A stretch of 64,000 bases of DNA, taken from contig NZ_SMKL01000022.1 of the NCBI RefSeq assembly GCF_004348545.1, forward strand, positions 1 through 64,000, read 5' to 3'. This DNA comes from Jiangella ureilytica. GTDB lineage: Bacteria; Actinomycetota; Actinomycetes; Jiangellales; Jiangellaceae. The notes below the pieces were generated by a model. It had not been told where the DNA came from. It ran no database searches and saw only the letters and a program-made list of their open reading frames with translations. This document shows, one piece after another, positions 24,593 through 32,852 of the stretch. The position numbers were made by a program, and so were the translations under genes. Position 1 is the stretch's first letter. Every line of letters starts with the position of its first letter.

Positions 24593-25524
24593 TCACCAAC
24601 GACGCACATCGCCAGACGGTCGAGATCCCGGGCCCATGGACGCATCGCACCGTCGCCGCCAACGGCGCCCAGTTCCATGCCGCCGAGATGGGCCACGGGC
24701 CGCTGGTCCTGCTCCTGCACGGATTCCCCGAGTTCTGGTGGGCCTGGCGGCACCAGCTGCCCGCGCTCGCCGCGGCCGGCTGGCGCGCCGTCGCGCTCGA
24801 CCTGCGCGGCGCCGGCGGCAGCGACAAGACCCCGCGCGGGTACGACGCGTTCACGTTCGCCGCGGACATCACCGGCGCCATCCGCTCGCTCGGTGAGCGG
24901 CGCGCCGTCCTCGTCGGGCACGGCTGGGGCGCCTACGGGGCGTGGACGGCGGCAGCCATGCGGCCCGCGCACGTCGACGCGCTCGCCGTCCTGTCGATGC
25001 CGCACCCGCTGATCCTGCGCCGGCACCTGCTGAAGGGCCGGCTACGGCACAGTGGCTCGCTGGCCTGGGTGCAGACGCCCATGGCCCCGGAGCGGCGGCT
25101 CGTCGCCGACGACGGCGCGCACGTCGAGACGCTGCTGCGCCGCTGGTCAGCCCCCGGCTCCGCCTTCCCCGACGACGAAGCTTCGCGCCACTACCGCGCC
25201 GCCATGCAGTTGTGGCCGGCGCCGCACTGCGCGCTGGAGTACCAGCGCTGGCTGTTCCGCTCTCTGTTCCGCGGCGACGGCCGGCGCTTCGCCAAGCGCG
25301 TCCAGGACCCGCTCACCATGCCGGTCCTGCAGGTGCACGGTGCCCAGGACTCCAACGTCGACATCGACCTCGCCGCGGCGTCGCGCACGATGGTGGGCGG
25401 CGAGTACCACTGGCTGTCGCTCGAGTCCGCCGGTCACTTCCCGCACGAGGAGGCGCCCGCCGCCGTCACCGACGCGCTGCTCGACTGGCTGGTCAAGCAG
25501 CGCGCCCGCCACGACCAACTCTGA
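24589..25524 (+). CDS. EphE-like alpha/beta hydrolase lacking the usual nucleophile
   Basis: The 311-residue alpha/beta-hydrolase has the oxyanion motif LLHGFPEFWWAWRHQLP and a cap domain in the middle. It ends with the catalytic-acid region GAQDSNVDIDL and the histidine in SAGHFPHEEAP. It resembles epoxide hydrolases and corresponds to EphE (Rv3670) by position. At the nucleophile elbow it reads VGHGWGAYGAWT, where epoxide hydrolases have GHDWG, so the nucleophilic Asp is replaced by Gly. Either it is catalytically dead or uses another mechanism; binding or non-hydrolytic roles are possible. It is coupled to the holin-like gene by a GTGA overlap. Confidence 0.85.
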   Translation: MITNDAHRQTVEIPGPWTHRTVAANGAQFHAAEMGHGPLVLLLHGFPEFWWAWRHQLPALAAAGWRAVALDLRGAGGSDKTPRGYDAFTFAADITGAIRSLGERRAVLVGHGWGAYGAWTAAAMRPAHVDALAVLSMPHPLILRRHLLKGRLRHSGSLAWVQTPMAPERRLVADDGAHVETLLRRWSAPGSAFPDDEASRHYRAAMQLWPAPHCALEYQRWLFRSLFRGDGRRFAKRVQDPLTMPVLQVHGAQDSNVDIDLAAASRTMVGGEYHWLSLESAGHFPHEEAPAAVTDALLDWLVKQRARHDQL

Positions 25525-25538
25525 ACCCGGACAGTCGG

Positions 25539-26504
25539 GTGACCGCCGTCGCCGCGAAGGCCGTCCTGGCCGCCGCCGCCCGCGCGCTGGGAAGCGAGAC
25601 CAGCGACGCGGCTCGGGTGCCACGCGGCTGGGGCGGCCAGAACTGGCGGGTCACCGCCGACGGCGGCGAGCGGTTCCTGGTGAAGTTCGGCGACCCGGCG
25701 TCGGCCGAGAAGTGGTCGGCGGCGTCGTCGGCCTACGACCTCGCCCGCCGGGCCGGTGTTCCCGCGCCGCGCCTCGCGGCGTTCGAGGCGCACTGTCCCG
25801 AGGCCGGAGGGGCCGCGATGCGACTCCTCACCTGGGTCGACGGCGTCGAGCCGGCATCCGTGCTCCGCGGTGACGCGGCCGTCGGCCGGTTCTTCGGCGA
25901 CCTCGGCACGGCGTTGCGCCGGCTGCACGCGATCGACCTCGAGACGTTCTCGTCCCGGCTGGACGGGTCGGCGCCCGTGTTCGCCCGGTGGACCGGCTAC
26001 GTCGCGTACCGGCTTCCGCAGGTCGCCGGCCGGGTGGCCGCGACGGACGCGTTCCAACCCGCGGCGTTCGCCGCTTTGGCCGGGCGCATCACGGACCTGG
26101 CCGAGCGGGTCTCAGCGGCGGTCGCGCCGGCGCCGTGCCACCGCGACCTCTACCTGGACAACCTGCTCGCCACGCCCGATGCCGGGCTGGCCGCGCTGGT
26201 CGACTTCGACGGGGCCGAGGCCTGGGACCCCGCCGTCGACCTGGTGAAGCTGCGGTGGCAGGTGTTCCCGCGCTATCCCGGCGCGCGGGCCGCGTTCGAG
26301 GCGGCCTACCACCCGGCGGACGTGCCGCCGCGGTGGCCCGAGCGAGTCGAGCTCGTCGAGCTGCTGGAGCTGGTCAACCACGTCGCCAACGCCCGTGCCG
26401 TCGGTGACCGCGGTTTCGAGGACCTCGGCCGCGACCGGCTGACGCAGGTCTGCCGGGCGTCGGCCGCCCTCGAGACCGTCGACCTCGCCCGGCCGGTGCG
26501 CTGA
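25539..26504 (+). CDS. APH/choline-kinase-fold phosphotransferase
   Basis: The 321-residue kinase-fold protein has the N-lobe WGGQNWRVTADGGERFLVKFG (ATP lysine), the catalytic loop APCHRDLYLDNLL (Asp and Asn) and the metal motif LVDFDGAE. These are all intact, so it should bind and use ATP. The substrate is unknown; the family includes small-molecule and sugar kinases. GTG 25539 lies 14 bp after the hydrolase stop, suggesting the same operon. It converges on the MarP gene only 7 bp away. Confidence 0.8.
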   Translation: MTAVAAKAVLAAAARALGSETSDAARVPRGWGGQNWRVTADGGERFLVKFGDPASAEKWSAASSAYDLARRAGVPAPRLAAFEAHCPEAGGAAMRLLTWVDGVEPASVLRGDAAVGRFFGDLGTALRRLHAIDLETFSSRLDGSAPVFARWTGYVAYRLPQVAGRVAATDAFQPAAFAALAGRITDLAERVSAAVAPAPCHRDLYLDNLLATPDAGLAALVDFDGAEAWDPAVDLVKLRWQVFPRYPGARAAFEAAYHPADVPPRWPERVELVELLELVNHVANARAVGDRGFEDLGRDRLTQVCRASAALETVDLARPVR

Positions 26505-26511
26505 GGCGGAC

Positions 26512-27705
26512 TCAGGTGCAGGAGCCGGTCGGAACCGGTTCGGTCGCCTCGGCGGCGCCGGCTGCGAGCTCGGTGAACTCGCTCGGCGCCAGTGCGTAGC
26601 CGGTGTCGGGGTCGGTGAGCGACGCGGCGAACACGACCCCCAGGACGGTGCCGTCCGGGGAGATGAGCGGCCCGCCGGAGTTGCCCGGCCGGATGCTGCC
26701 GCGCAGCGACACGACGTCGCGGGTGATGGTGTTCTCGTCGTAGATGTCGTGGCCGATGAGCTGGTGGACGTCGCGGACGCGGACCTCTTCGCTGCGCAGC
26801 GGGCCGTTGTTCGGGTAGCCGATGACGGCGGCCTCGTCGCCGTTGGCGGGGTTGTCGGGCGTCAGCGTGAGCTGCGGCAGCGTGAGGCCGGGCACGGCGA
26901 GGACGGCGAGGTCGGTCTCGGGGTCGAAGGCGACCACGGTGGCGGCGAGCGGGTCGCCGTCGGGGAAGGTGATGACGGGCTCGCGGACGCCGGCCACGAC
27001 ATGGGCGTTGGTCATGATGCGCTCGGCGGCCACGACGAAGCCGCTGCCGGTGATGACCCGCTCGCAGGCGTCGGCCTGGCCGGTGATCTGGACGACGCTG
27101 TTCGCGGCCGTGCGGACCTCGGGGTCGCGGCGCAGCAGGCTGCCGGGCGGGCCGACGTCGACGATGGGCTCGGACGCCCACGGCACGACGACCTGCGGGA
27201 AGCCGCCGGCCGCCACGACGTCCTCGAAGGCGTCGCGCAGGCTGTCGGGCGAGATGGGCACCGCTTGGTCGACGAGGTCGAGCAGCCGCGACTCGCGCAC
27301 GCCCGGCGAGGCGTACGGGACGGCGGCGGTGGAGATGGCCAGCCCGACCGCCCACGCGGCCAGCAGCAGGCCGGCCACCCCCAGGATGGCACCGCCCGCG
27401 GCGTCGAACTTCTTGGCCGGCTGCGACGACACCTTGGACCGCACCCAGCCGCCGGCCCACGCCAGCACGCCCTGCCCGATGGACGCCACGCCGAGCACCA
27501 GCAGGACCGCCAGCACCGACACCCCGAGGCCCGGGTCGAAGCTGCCGAGCACCAGCGGCACCAGCAGCAGCCCGGCGGCCGCGCCGCCGACGAACCCGAC
27601 GAAGGACAGGAGGCCGACGACGAAGCCGTGGGTCCAGCCGGTGTAGCCGACGACCACCGCAAGAATGATGATGATGAGGTCGACGGCGTTCAAGCCCAGC
27701 GTCAC
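26512..27705 (-). CDS. marP: MarP-type membrane serine protease
   Basis: The 397-residue protease has an N-terminal colicin-V-type membrane domain with four helices (about residues 8-125), then an extracytoplasmic chymotrypsin-like domain. The triad is His235 (MTNAHVV), Asp265 (ETDLAVLAV) and Ser343 (GNSGGPL). Cys214 and Cys396 match the redox-regulated disulfide I recall in M. tuberculosis MarP (Rv3671c), which protects cells against acid and processes cell-wall hydrolases. Length and residue numbers are almost the same as in that protein. The stop overlaps the upstream NUDIX gene's end by 4 bp, so it is cotranscribed with NUDIX and nth. Confidence 0.94.
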   Translation of the reverse strand: MTLGLNAVDLIIIILAVVVGYTGWTHGFVVGLLSFVGFVGGAAAGLLLVPLVLGSFDPGLGVSVLAVLLVLGVASIGQGVLAWAGGWVRSKVSSQPAKKFDAAGGAILGVAGLLLAAWAVGLAISTAAVPYASPGVRESRLLDLVDQAVPISPDSLRDAFEDVVAAGGFPQVVVPWASEPIVDVGPPGSLLRRDPEVRTAANSVVQITGQADACERVITGSGFVVAAERIMTNAHVVAGVREPVITFPDGDPLAATVVAFDPETDLAVLAVPGLTLPQLTLTPDNPANGDEAAVIGYPNNGPLRSEEVRVRDVHQLIGHDIYDENTITRDVVSLRGSIRPGNSGGPLISPDGTVLGVVFAASLTDPDTGYALAPSEFTELAAGAAEATEPVPTGSCT

Positions 27706-28379
27706 GACCCACCTCGACCTTCACGGCTCAGGCCCGCCCCCGTAGGCATGGGCTCGACGAGAGTACGATCCCACGGCTCGGCGATTCCGGCAGCATCGAA
27801 CAAAGTGGACAGAACGCCCGCCGTGAACCCCCAGATGAGCAGGCCGCTGGCCCGGAAGGCCGGCCCTTCGTGGCCCGACGGGTAGCGCAGCTGCAGGCGG
27901 TTGGCGGGGTCGGTGAGCTCGCTGACCGGCACCCGGTGCACCGACGCGACCTCGGCGGGGTCGACCACGCGGACCTCGCACGGCTCGCGCCACCAGGCCA
28001 GCACGGGCGTGACGGCGTAGTTCGAGACCGAGACCCACAACGGCGGCAGCGTGGCGACGATCTCGACGCCGGCGGGGTCGACGCCGGTCTCTTCGGCGCA
28101 CTCGCGCAGCGCCGTTCCGACCGGGCCGCCGTCGCCGGGGTCGGCGCCGCCACCGGGGAACGCGGCCTGGCCGGCGTGGTTGCGCAGGCCCGCCGCCCGT
28201 TCGATGAGCAGGACGTCGGGCTCACCGTCGGTCTCGCCGAACAGCAGCAGGACGGCGGACTCGCGCGCGGTGTCGTCGGGCGGTCCCCACTGGCCGGCCT
28301 GCTTGGCCCACTCGCCGGCCGCGGCGTCGGCGATGCGCCGCAGCCAGTCGGGCAGCCGCGGGCCGGCGGGAGTGGTCAT
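27702..28379 (-). CDS. CoA pyrophosphatase-type NUDIX hydrolase (Rv3672c-like)
   Basis: The 225-residue protein has the UPF0035 signature of CoA pyrophosphatases ([21 protein letters not shown]) leading directly into a Nudix box ending [10 protein letters not shown]. Such enzymes cleave CoA or oxidised CoA to phosphopantetheine and ADP. It starts at an ATG overlapping the stop of nth and its own stop overlaps the MarP start, so nth, this gene and marP form one tightly coupled operon. The thioredoxin gene found between them in mycobacteria (Rv3673c) is missing here. Confidence 0.9.
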   Translation of the reverse strand: MTTPAGPRLPDWLRRIADAAAGEWAKQAGQWGPPDDTARESAVLLLFGETDGEPDVLLIERAAGLRNHAGQAAFPGGGADPGDGGPVGTALRECAEETGVDPAGVEIVATLPPLWVSVSNYAVTPVLAWWREPCEVRVVDPAEVASVHRVPVSELTDPANRLQLRYPSGHEGPAFRASGLLIWGFTAGVLSTLFDAAGIAEPWDRTLVEPMPTGAGLSREGRGGS

Positions 28380-29080
28380 GCACGCGGTCCTTCGCGGACC
28401 AGCTTGGCGGCGACCTTGGGATCGGTGGGGCCCTCGCCGAACGACGGGCACAGCCGGGCCAGCGGGCAGGCCCCGCAGGCCGGCCGCCGGGCGTGACATC
28501 GTCGGCGCCCGTGCCAGATGACCCGGTGCGAGAGCATGGTCCACTCGCTCTTGGGGAACAGCGCGCCGATCTCGGCCTCGACCTTGTCCGGATCGGTCTG
28601 GCTGGTCCAGCCGAACCGGCGGACCAGCCGGCCGAAGTGGGTGTCGACCGTGATGCCGGGGACGCCGAACGCGTTGCCGAGCACGACGTTGGCGGTCTTG
28701 CGCCCCACGCCGGGCAGCGTGACGAGATCTTTCAGCGTGCCGGGGACCTCGCCGCCGAACCGCTCGACGATGGCCTGCGACAGCCCCAGGATGGACTGCG
28801 TCTTGGCTCGGAAGAAGCCGGTGGGCTGGATGATCTTCTCGACGTCGTCGCGCTCGGCGGCCGCCAGCGCGACGGCGTCGGGGTAGCGCGCGAACAGCGT
28901 GGGCGTGACGCCGTTGACCCGAACGTCGGTGGTCTGTGCGGACAGCACCGTGGCGATCAGCAGCTCGAACGGACTGGTGAAGTCGAGCTCGCAGTGCGCG
29001 TCGGGATAGGTGGCGTCGAGCTCACGGTTGATCTTGCGCGCCCGCCGCGTGAGGGCGAGCTTGGACTCGGTAGCGGCCAT
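28376..29080 (-). CDS. nth: Endonuclease III
   Basis: The 234-residue DNA glycosylase/AP lyase removes oxidised pyrimidines. The helix-hairpin-helix is [12 protein letters not shown] with the catalytic lysine, followed by [13 protein letters not shown] with the catalytic aspartate. The 4Fe-4S ligands form C-X6-C-X2-C-X5-C in the C-terminal part ([17 protein letters not shown]). ATG 29080 gives the usual MAATE-like start; an in-frame GTG lies nine bases upstream. It heads the nth-NUDIX-marP operon and is divergent from crp across a 360-bp gap that contains tandem repeats. Confidence 0.96.
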   Translation of the reverse strand: MAATESKLALTRRARKINRELDATYPDAHCELDFTSPFELLIATVLSAQTTDVRVNGVTPTLFARYPDAVALAAAERDDVEKIIQPTGFFRAKTQSILGLSQAIVERFGGEVPGTLKDLVTLPGVGRKTANVVLGNAFGVPGITVDTHFGRLVRRFGWTSQTDPDKVEAEIGALFPKSEWTMLSHRVIWHGRRRCHARRPACGACPLARLCPSFGEGPTDPKVAAKLVREGPRA

Positions 29081-29440
29081 CGACACCACTTCACTCTACG
29101 TTCCCGCGCCGACAGTCCGAGTCGCGGAAGAGGCGACCCGCCGCCGGTGTTCGATGAGTGAATCCGATCCGCCCGAGGACTCGGCGTGCATCCGTGCGGG
29201 TCCCGCGGGGCGATTCGCAGTCGCCCGAGGACTCGGCGTGCATCCGTGCGGGTCCCGCGGGGCGATTCGCAGTCGCCCGAGGACTCGGCGTGCATCCGTG
29301 CGGGTCCCGCGGGGCGATTCGCAGTCGTAGGGGTGCATGGTGAGCCATGATGGGCCGCAGGCACAATAGGTCGCGGCCGACGTGACGCGAAACACCGGAC
29401 GGTTGACCGCGCGTGGCTCGACGGCAAGGAGGATCTGGCA
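29081..29440. other. Gap between nth and crp, holding tandem repeats
   Basis: No gene is supported. The gap contains the promoter region of nth, three 52-bp direct repeats (29171-29326), a CATGG/CCATG hairpin (29336-29349), and the crp leader with an AAGGAGG ribosome-binding site at 29426-29432. No good TGTGA-N6-TCACA Crp site was seen. Confidence 0.7.
29171..29326. repeat. Three identical 52-bp tandem repeats upstream of crp
   Basis: Units begin at 29171, 29223 and 29275 and are identical over all 52 bases. Each unit starts GCCCGAGGACTCGG and contains the 11-bp palindrome GCGGGTCCCGC, so each can fold a small hairpin. The length is not a multiple of three and the frames through it do not look coding. 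Confidence 0.93.
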
Positions 29441-30118
29441 GTGTCTGACGACGCTCTACGGAGCGCACTTCTGTTCCGCGAACTCGACGACGAGGCCGCC
29501 GGCGCGCTGCGCGCGTCGATGACCGAGGTGCACCTGAGCCGCGGCGAGACGCTCTTCCGCGAAGGCGACGAGGGCGACCGCGTCTATGTCGTCACCGAGG
29601 GCAAGATCAAGCTCGGCCGCACCGCACCCGACGGACGCGAGAACCTGCTGGCGCTGCTCGGTCCCGGCCAGATGTTCGGCGAGCTGTCGCTGTTCGACCC
29701 CGGCCCGCGCTCGGCGACGGCCACGGCGGTCACCGACACGACGCTGTGGAGCCTCAGCCACGCCGACCTCACCCCCTGGCTCACCGGGCGGCCCGAGGTG
29801 GCCCGCGGCCTGCTGCTGCAGCTGGCGTCGCGGCTGCGCCGGTCCAACGACATCCAGACCGACCTCGTCTTCTCCGACGTGCCGGGCCGGGTGGCCAAGC
29901 AGCTGCTCGACCTCTCCCAGCGCTTCGGCGTGCCGTCCGAAGAGGGCATGCGCGTCGTCCACGACCTCACGCAGGAAGAGCTGGCCCAGCTGGTCGGCGC
30001 GTCGCGCGAGACGGTGAACAAGGCGCTGGCCGACTTCGTGTCGCGCGGCTGGCTGCGGCTCGAGCAGCGCTCCGTCGTCGTCCTCGACGTCGACCGCCTG
30101 CGCCGCCGCGCCCGCTGA
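29441..30118 (+). CDS. crp: Crp/Fnr family global regulator (Rv3676-like)
   Basis: The 225-residue protein has an N-terminal cyclic-nucleotide domain (RVYVVTEGKIKLGR, then MFGELSLFDPGPRSATATA holding the phosphate-binding cassette), a dimer helix and a C-terminal winged helix (LTQEELAQLVGASRETVNKALADF). It matches mycobacterial Crp and Streptomyces Crp, which control respiration, resuscitation and secondary metabolism. GTG 29441 has AAGGAGG eight bases upstream. Expression may be affected by the three 52-bp repeats in its long upstream gap. Confidence 0.95.
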   Translation: MSDDALRSALLFRELDDEAAGALRASMTEVHLSRGETLFREGDEGDRVYVVTEGKIKLGRTAPDGRENLLALLGPGQMFGELSLFDPGPRSATATAVTDTTLWSLSHADLTPWLTGRPEVARGLLLQLASRLRRSNDIQTDLVFSDVPGRVAKQLLDLSQRFGVPSEEGMRVVHDLTQEELAQLVGASRETVNKALADFVSRGWLRLEQRSVVVLDVDRLRRRAR

Positions 30119-30125
30119 CGCCGGC

Positions 30126-30887
30126 TCAGCCCGTCGCACGCAGATAGGCCAGCGTCGCCTCGACGGTGCGCTCAGCGGCCGGCCAGAGCGCGCGGTCGAC
30201 GTCGGCGTAGACGACCTCGACGACGTCGCGGGCGGTCCGTGCCCCGCCGTCGAGCGCGGCCCGCACCTGCTCGATCCGCTGCCGCCGGTGGGCGAGGTAC
30301 TGATCGACGACGGCGACGGCGTCGGCGTGCGTGGGGCCGTGGCCCGGCAGCAACAGCGCCCCGCGCGGTACGGCCGTGCGCAACAGCTCCAGCGACGCGA
30401 GGTAGGCGGCGAGATCGCCGTCGGGGTGCGACACGATGGTGGTACCCCGGCCGAGCACCGTGTCGCCGGTGAACAGCAGCACGGACTCGCCGTCGTCGGC
30501 GACGAACGAGACCGAGTCCGCGGTGTGACCCGGCGTGTCCAGCACCAGCAGGCCGAGGTCGTCCAGCCGCTCGCCGTGGGCGGGCAGCTCGGCGTCGGCG
30601 CCGCTGGCGGCCGGGTCGCGGGCCAGCACGGGCGCGCCGCCGGTGAGCTCGCGGAACAGCTCGATGCCGCCGCAATGGTCGGCGTGGTGGTGCGTGATCA
30701 GCGCGAGCGAGACCGACCCCAGCGACAGGACCGCGTCGAGGTGCTCCTCGAGCCACGGCCCGGGATCGATGACGACGATCCCGTCGCCCGTCCGCAGCAC
30801 ATAGGTGTTCGTGCCGTCGAGCGTCATGGGGCCGGGGTTGTCCGCCAGCACCAGCCGGCACCACTCCGGCAGGACCACGCCGGTCAC
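30126..30887 (-). CDS. Metallo-beta-lactamase-fold hydrolase (Rv3677c-like)
   Basis: The 253-residue protein carries the metal-binding THHHADHCGG motif (about residue 70), a later histidine in VLDTPGHTADSVSF, the bridging aspartate in LLFTGDTVLGRG and the last histidine in LLPGHGPTHAD. This is the glyoxalase II/LACTB2-like branch, which acts on thioesters or RNA. The C-terminal winged-helix-like region (AERTVEATLAYLRATG) is the LACTB2 extension. It is last in the DUF4177-RidA-NUDIX-MBL operon and overlaps the NUDIX gene by 4 bp. Confidence 0.9.
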   Translation of the reverse strand: MTGVVLPEWCRLVLADNPGPMTLDGTNTYVLRTGDGIVVIDPGPWLEEHLDAVLSLGSVSLALITHHHADHCGGIELFRELTGGAPVLARDPAASGADAELPAHGERLDDLGLLVLDTPGHTADSVSFVADDGESVLLFTGDTVLGRGTTIVSHPDGDLAAYLASLELLRTAVPRGALLLPGHGPTHADAVAVVDQYLAHRRQRIEQVRAALDGGARTARDVVEVVYADVDRALWPAAERTVEATLAYLRATG

Positions 30888-31570
30888 GGCTGCTCTCCCG
30901 GGTCGTCGCCGGGATACTCGGGGTCGTCGGGCAGCAGCCCCCAGACCTCGGCGCCGTCGTCGAGCCAGCCGGGCACGACGGTCTCGATGGGCCGGCCGTC
31001 GCCCGCGGCGAGCGCCTCGGCCACCGTCGCGAACGGGAGCAGCGACGTCAACACCACCGCCGTCGGCGGCAGCATGACCACCTCGCCGCGCGCGGCCCGC
31101 TCCAGCACGTCGGCCGGCCGCACCCACCCGACCTCGGACGCCTCGCCGGAGACATCGGCCGCCTCCTGGCCGTGCGGCAGTCCCGCCAGGTAGAACCAGG
31201 TGTCGTAGCGGCGCTCCTCGAACCGTGGCGTGATCCAGTGCGCCCACGGAACGAGGTCGCCGGGCGTCAGCAGCACGCCGGTCTCCTCGTGCGTCTCGCG
31301 GATGGCCGTACGCACGAACGCCTCCGCGGGATCGGCGCCGTCGACCGGGTCGACCTTTCCGCCGGGGAAGGCGACCATGCCGCCGGCGAACGCCATGCCG
31401 GTGTGCCGGACGTGGACGTACACCTCGACGCCGTCCCCCGAGCCCGCCGGGCGCAGGAGTGCGACCGTCGACGCCGGCCGTGGCGCCACGACCGGCAGCC
31501 CGCCGGCCAGGAACGCCCGGGCCCGCTCCGCGAGCGGACCCGGCAGCGCCCGCCGTCGGCCGTCGTTCAC
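30884..31570 (-). CDS. NUDIX hydrolase
   Basis: The 228-residue protein has a Nudix fold with AFAGGMVAFPGGKVDP followed by AIRETHEETGVLL, a complete catalytic Nudix box with a spacer before it, and WAHWITPRFEERRYDTWFYLA typical of NUDT19-like or acyl-CoA-diphosphatase proteins. It may hydrolyse CoA esters; the substrate is not certain. GTG 31570 lies 11 bp after the RidA stop, and the 3' end overlaps the MBL gene by 4 bp. Confidence 0.88.
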   Translation of the reverse strand: MNDGRRRALPGPLAERARAFLAGGLPVVAPRPASTVALLRPAGSGDGVEVYVHVRHTGMAFAGGMVAFPGGKVDPVDGADPAEAFVRTAIRETHEETGVLLTPGDLVPWAHWITPRFEERRYDTWFYLAGLPHGQEAADVSGEASEVGWVRPADVLERAARGEVVMLPPTAVVLTSLLPFATVAEALAAGDGRPIETVVPGWLDDGAEVWGLLPDDPEYPGDDPGEQP

Positions 31571-31581
31571 TCGAACGGACC

Positions 31582-32046
31582 TCAGCCGACCTCGACGATC
31601 ATCTCGACCTCGACCGGCGCGTCGAGCGGCAGCACCGGGACGCCGACGGCGCTGCGGGCGTGCTGCCCGGCGTCGCCGAAGACCTTGCCGAGCAGGTCAC
31701 TGGCACCGTTGATCACCTGCGGCTGGCCGGTGAAGTCCACCGTCGACGCCACGAAGCCGAGCAGCTTCACCACGCGGGTGACGGCGGACAGGTCGCCCAC
31801 CTCGGCGCGGATGGCGGCCAGCGCGTTGAGGGCACACTGCTGGGCACACTCGTACGCCTGCTCGGGCGTGACGTCGGCGCCGACCTTGCCCTTATGGATG
31901 AGCTCGCCGCCCCGGACCGGCACCTGGCCGGCGGTGAACACGAACGAGCCGCTGCGCACGGCCGGCACGTAGGCGGCGACCGGCTTGACGACGTCGGGCA
32001 CGCTCAGGCCCAGCGCGGTCAGCCGCTCCTCCGGAGTCCCCGTCAT
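31582..32046 (-). CDS. RidA family protein (Rv3678c-like)
   Basis: The 154-residue protein belongs to the YjgF/YER057c/UK114 group, which as trimers hydrolyse reactive enamine/imine intermediates made by PLP enzymes. Signatures are FVFTAGQVPVRGG, ALNALAAIRAEVGDLSAVTRV and VGVPVLPLDAPVEVEMIVEV. The canonical arginine near the end (usually RxxV) is not obvious in HARSAVGVPVL, so activity may differ. Its ATG overlaps the stop of the DUF4177 gene by 3 bases, showing tight coupling. Confidence 0.88.
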   Translation of the reverse strand: MTGTPEERLTALGLSVPDVVKPVAAYVPAVRSGSFVFTAGQVPVRGGELIHKGKVGADVTPEQAYECAQQCALNALAAIRAEVGDLSAVTRVVKLLGFVASTVDFTGQPQVINGASDLLGKVFGDAGQHARSAVGVPVLPLDAPVEVEMIVEVG

Positions 32047-32201
32047 TCGGGCTTCTCCCGCTTGAAGTAGGCAACGACGTTCTCGGGGTTCATGCCGGGC
32101 ACGATCTGGACCAGCTCCCAGCCGTCCTCGCCCCAGTTGTCCAGGATCTGCTTGGTCGCGTGCACCAGCACGGGCGCGGTCGCGTACTCCCACTTGGCCA
32201 T
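32043..32201 (-). CDS. DUF4177 domain protein (Rv3678A-like), 52 residues
   Basis: This short frame begins MAKWEYATAPVLVHATKQ, continues ILDNWGEDGWELVQIVPG and ends NPENVVAYFKREKPE. The WEYATAPVL...GEDGWELVQIVPG...YFKR pattern is the DUF4177 family, and the position next to RidA matches Rv3678A. TAGGCT lies seven bases before the ATG, so it is probably the leaderless first gene of a four-gene operon (DUF4177, RidA, NUDIX, MBL). Function unknown. Confidence 0.88.
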   Translation of the reverse strand: MAKWEYATAPVLVHATKQILDNWGEDGWELVQIVPGMNPENVVAYFKREKPE

Positions 32202-32226
32202 GGGCGCGAGCCTACTGGGCGGGGGG

Positions 32227-32739
32227 TCAGGCCCAGCGCGACCCCTGGCCAGGATGCTCGTCGAAGACCAGCCAGGTGCGGGTGCTCAGCACTCCGGGCA
32301 CGTCCTGGATGTGCTCGAGCACGACGTGGCGCAGCTCGCTGTTGTTGGGAGCGCGGACCAGCGCCAGCACGTCGAAGTCGCCGCCGACCAGGGCGAAGTG
32401 CTCGACGTAGGGCAGGGAGCCGAGCGCCGCCGCCACCTCGCGCCAGGCGTTCTGCTGGATCGACAGCATGACGTAGGCGCTGGTCGCGAGGCCCGCCCGC
32501 TCCGGGTTGACCTGTGCGGCGAACCCGGTGATGACGCCGTCGGCGAGCAGGCGGTCGACCCGCGCGTAGGCGTTGGCACGCGACACGTGCACCCGTTCGG
32601 CCAGCTGGCGGATGGACAGCCGGCCCTGCTCGACCAGCTCGGCGAGGATGCGGCGGTCGACGTCGTCGAGGTCGCGCGCGGACGATCGGCCGGTATTCCA
32701 GGTGTGACCGCGGTCACTCTGAGACATCTGGTCGCTCAT
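32227..32739 (-). CDS. Lrp/AsnC family regulator, probably of the bkd operon
   Basis: The 170-residue protein has a helix-turn-helix (DVDRRILAELVEQGRLSIRQLAERVHVSRANAYARVDRL) and a RAM effector domain (VEHFALVGGDFDVLALVR). Its layout matches BkdR-type regulators that sense branched-chain amino acids. The start has AGGAGG four bases upstream. It is divergent from the E1alpha-E1beta-E2 operon across 113 bp that contain a GAGATG/CATCTC dyad, so it most likely controls that operon. Confidence 0.88.
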   Translation of the reverse strand: MSDQMSQSDRGHTWNTGRSSARDLDDVDRRILAELVEQGRLSIRQLAERVHVSRANAYARVDRLLADGVITGFAAQVNPERAGLATSAYVMLSIQQNAWREVAAALGSLPYVEHFALVGGDFDVLALVRAPNNSELRHVVLEHIQDVPGVLSTRTWLVFDEHPGQGSRWA

Positions 32740-32783
32740 CGCGCCTCCTGACTACCAGCTGTCCTCGATTTCTGCCGGATCTG

Positions 32784-32797
32784 GAGATGACCATCTC
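32784..32797. promoter_or_regulatory. Dyad between the Lrp gene and the bkd operon
   Basis: GAGATG-AC-CATCTC in the 113-bp divergent gap, 56 bp before the E1alpha ATG. A plausible Lrp-family operator by position and symmetry. Confidence 0.4.
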
Positions 32798-32852
32798 ACA
32801 GGGGCACCATTCAGGGATACAGCGTCCGCCTGCCGACAGAGGTGACTGACCC

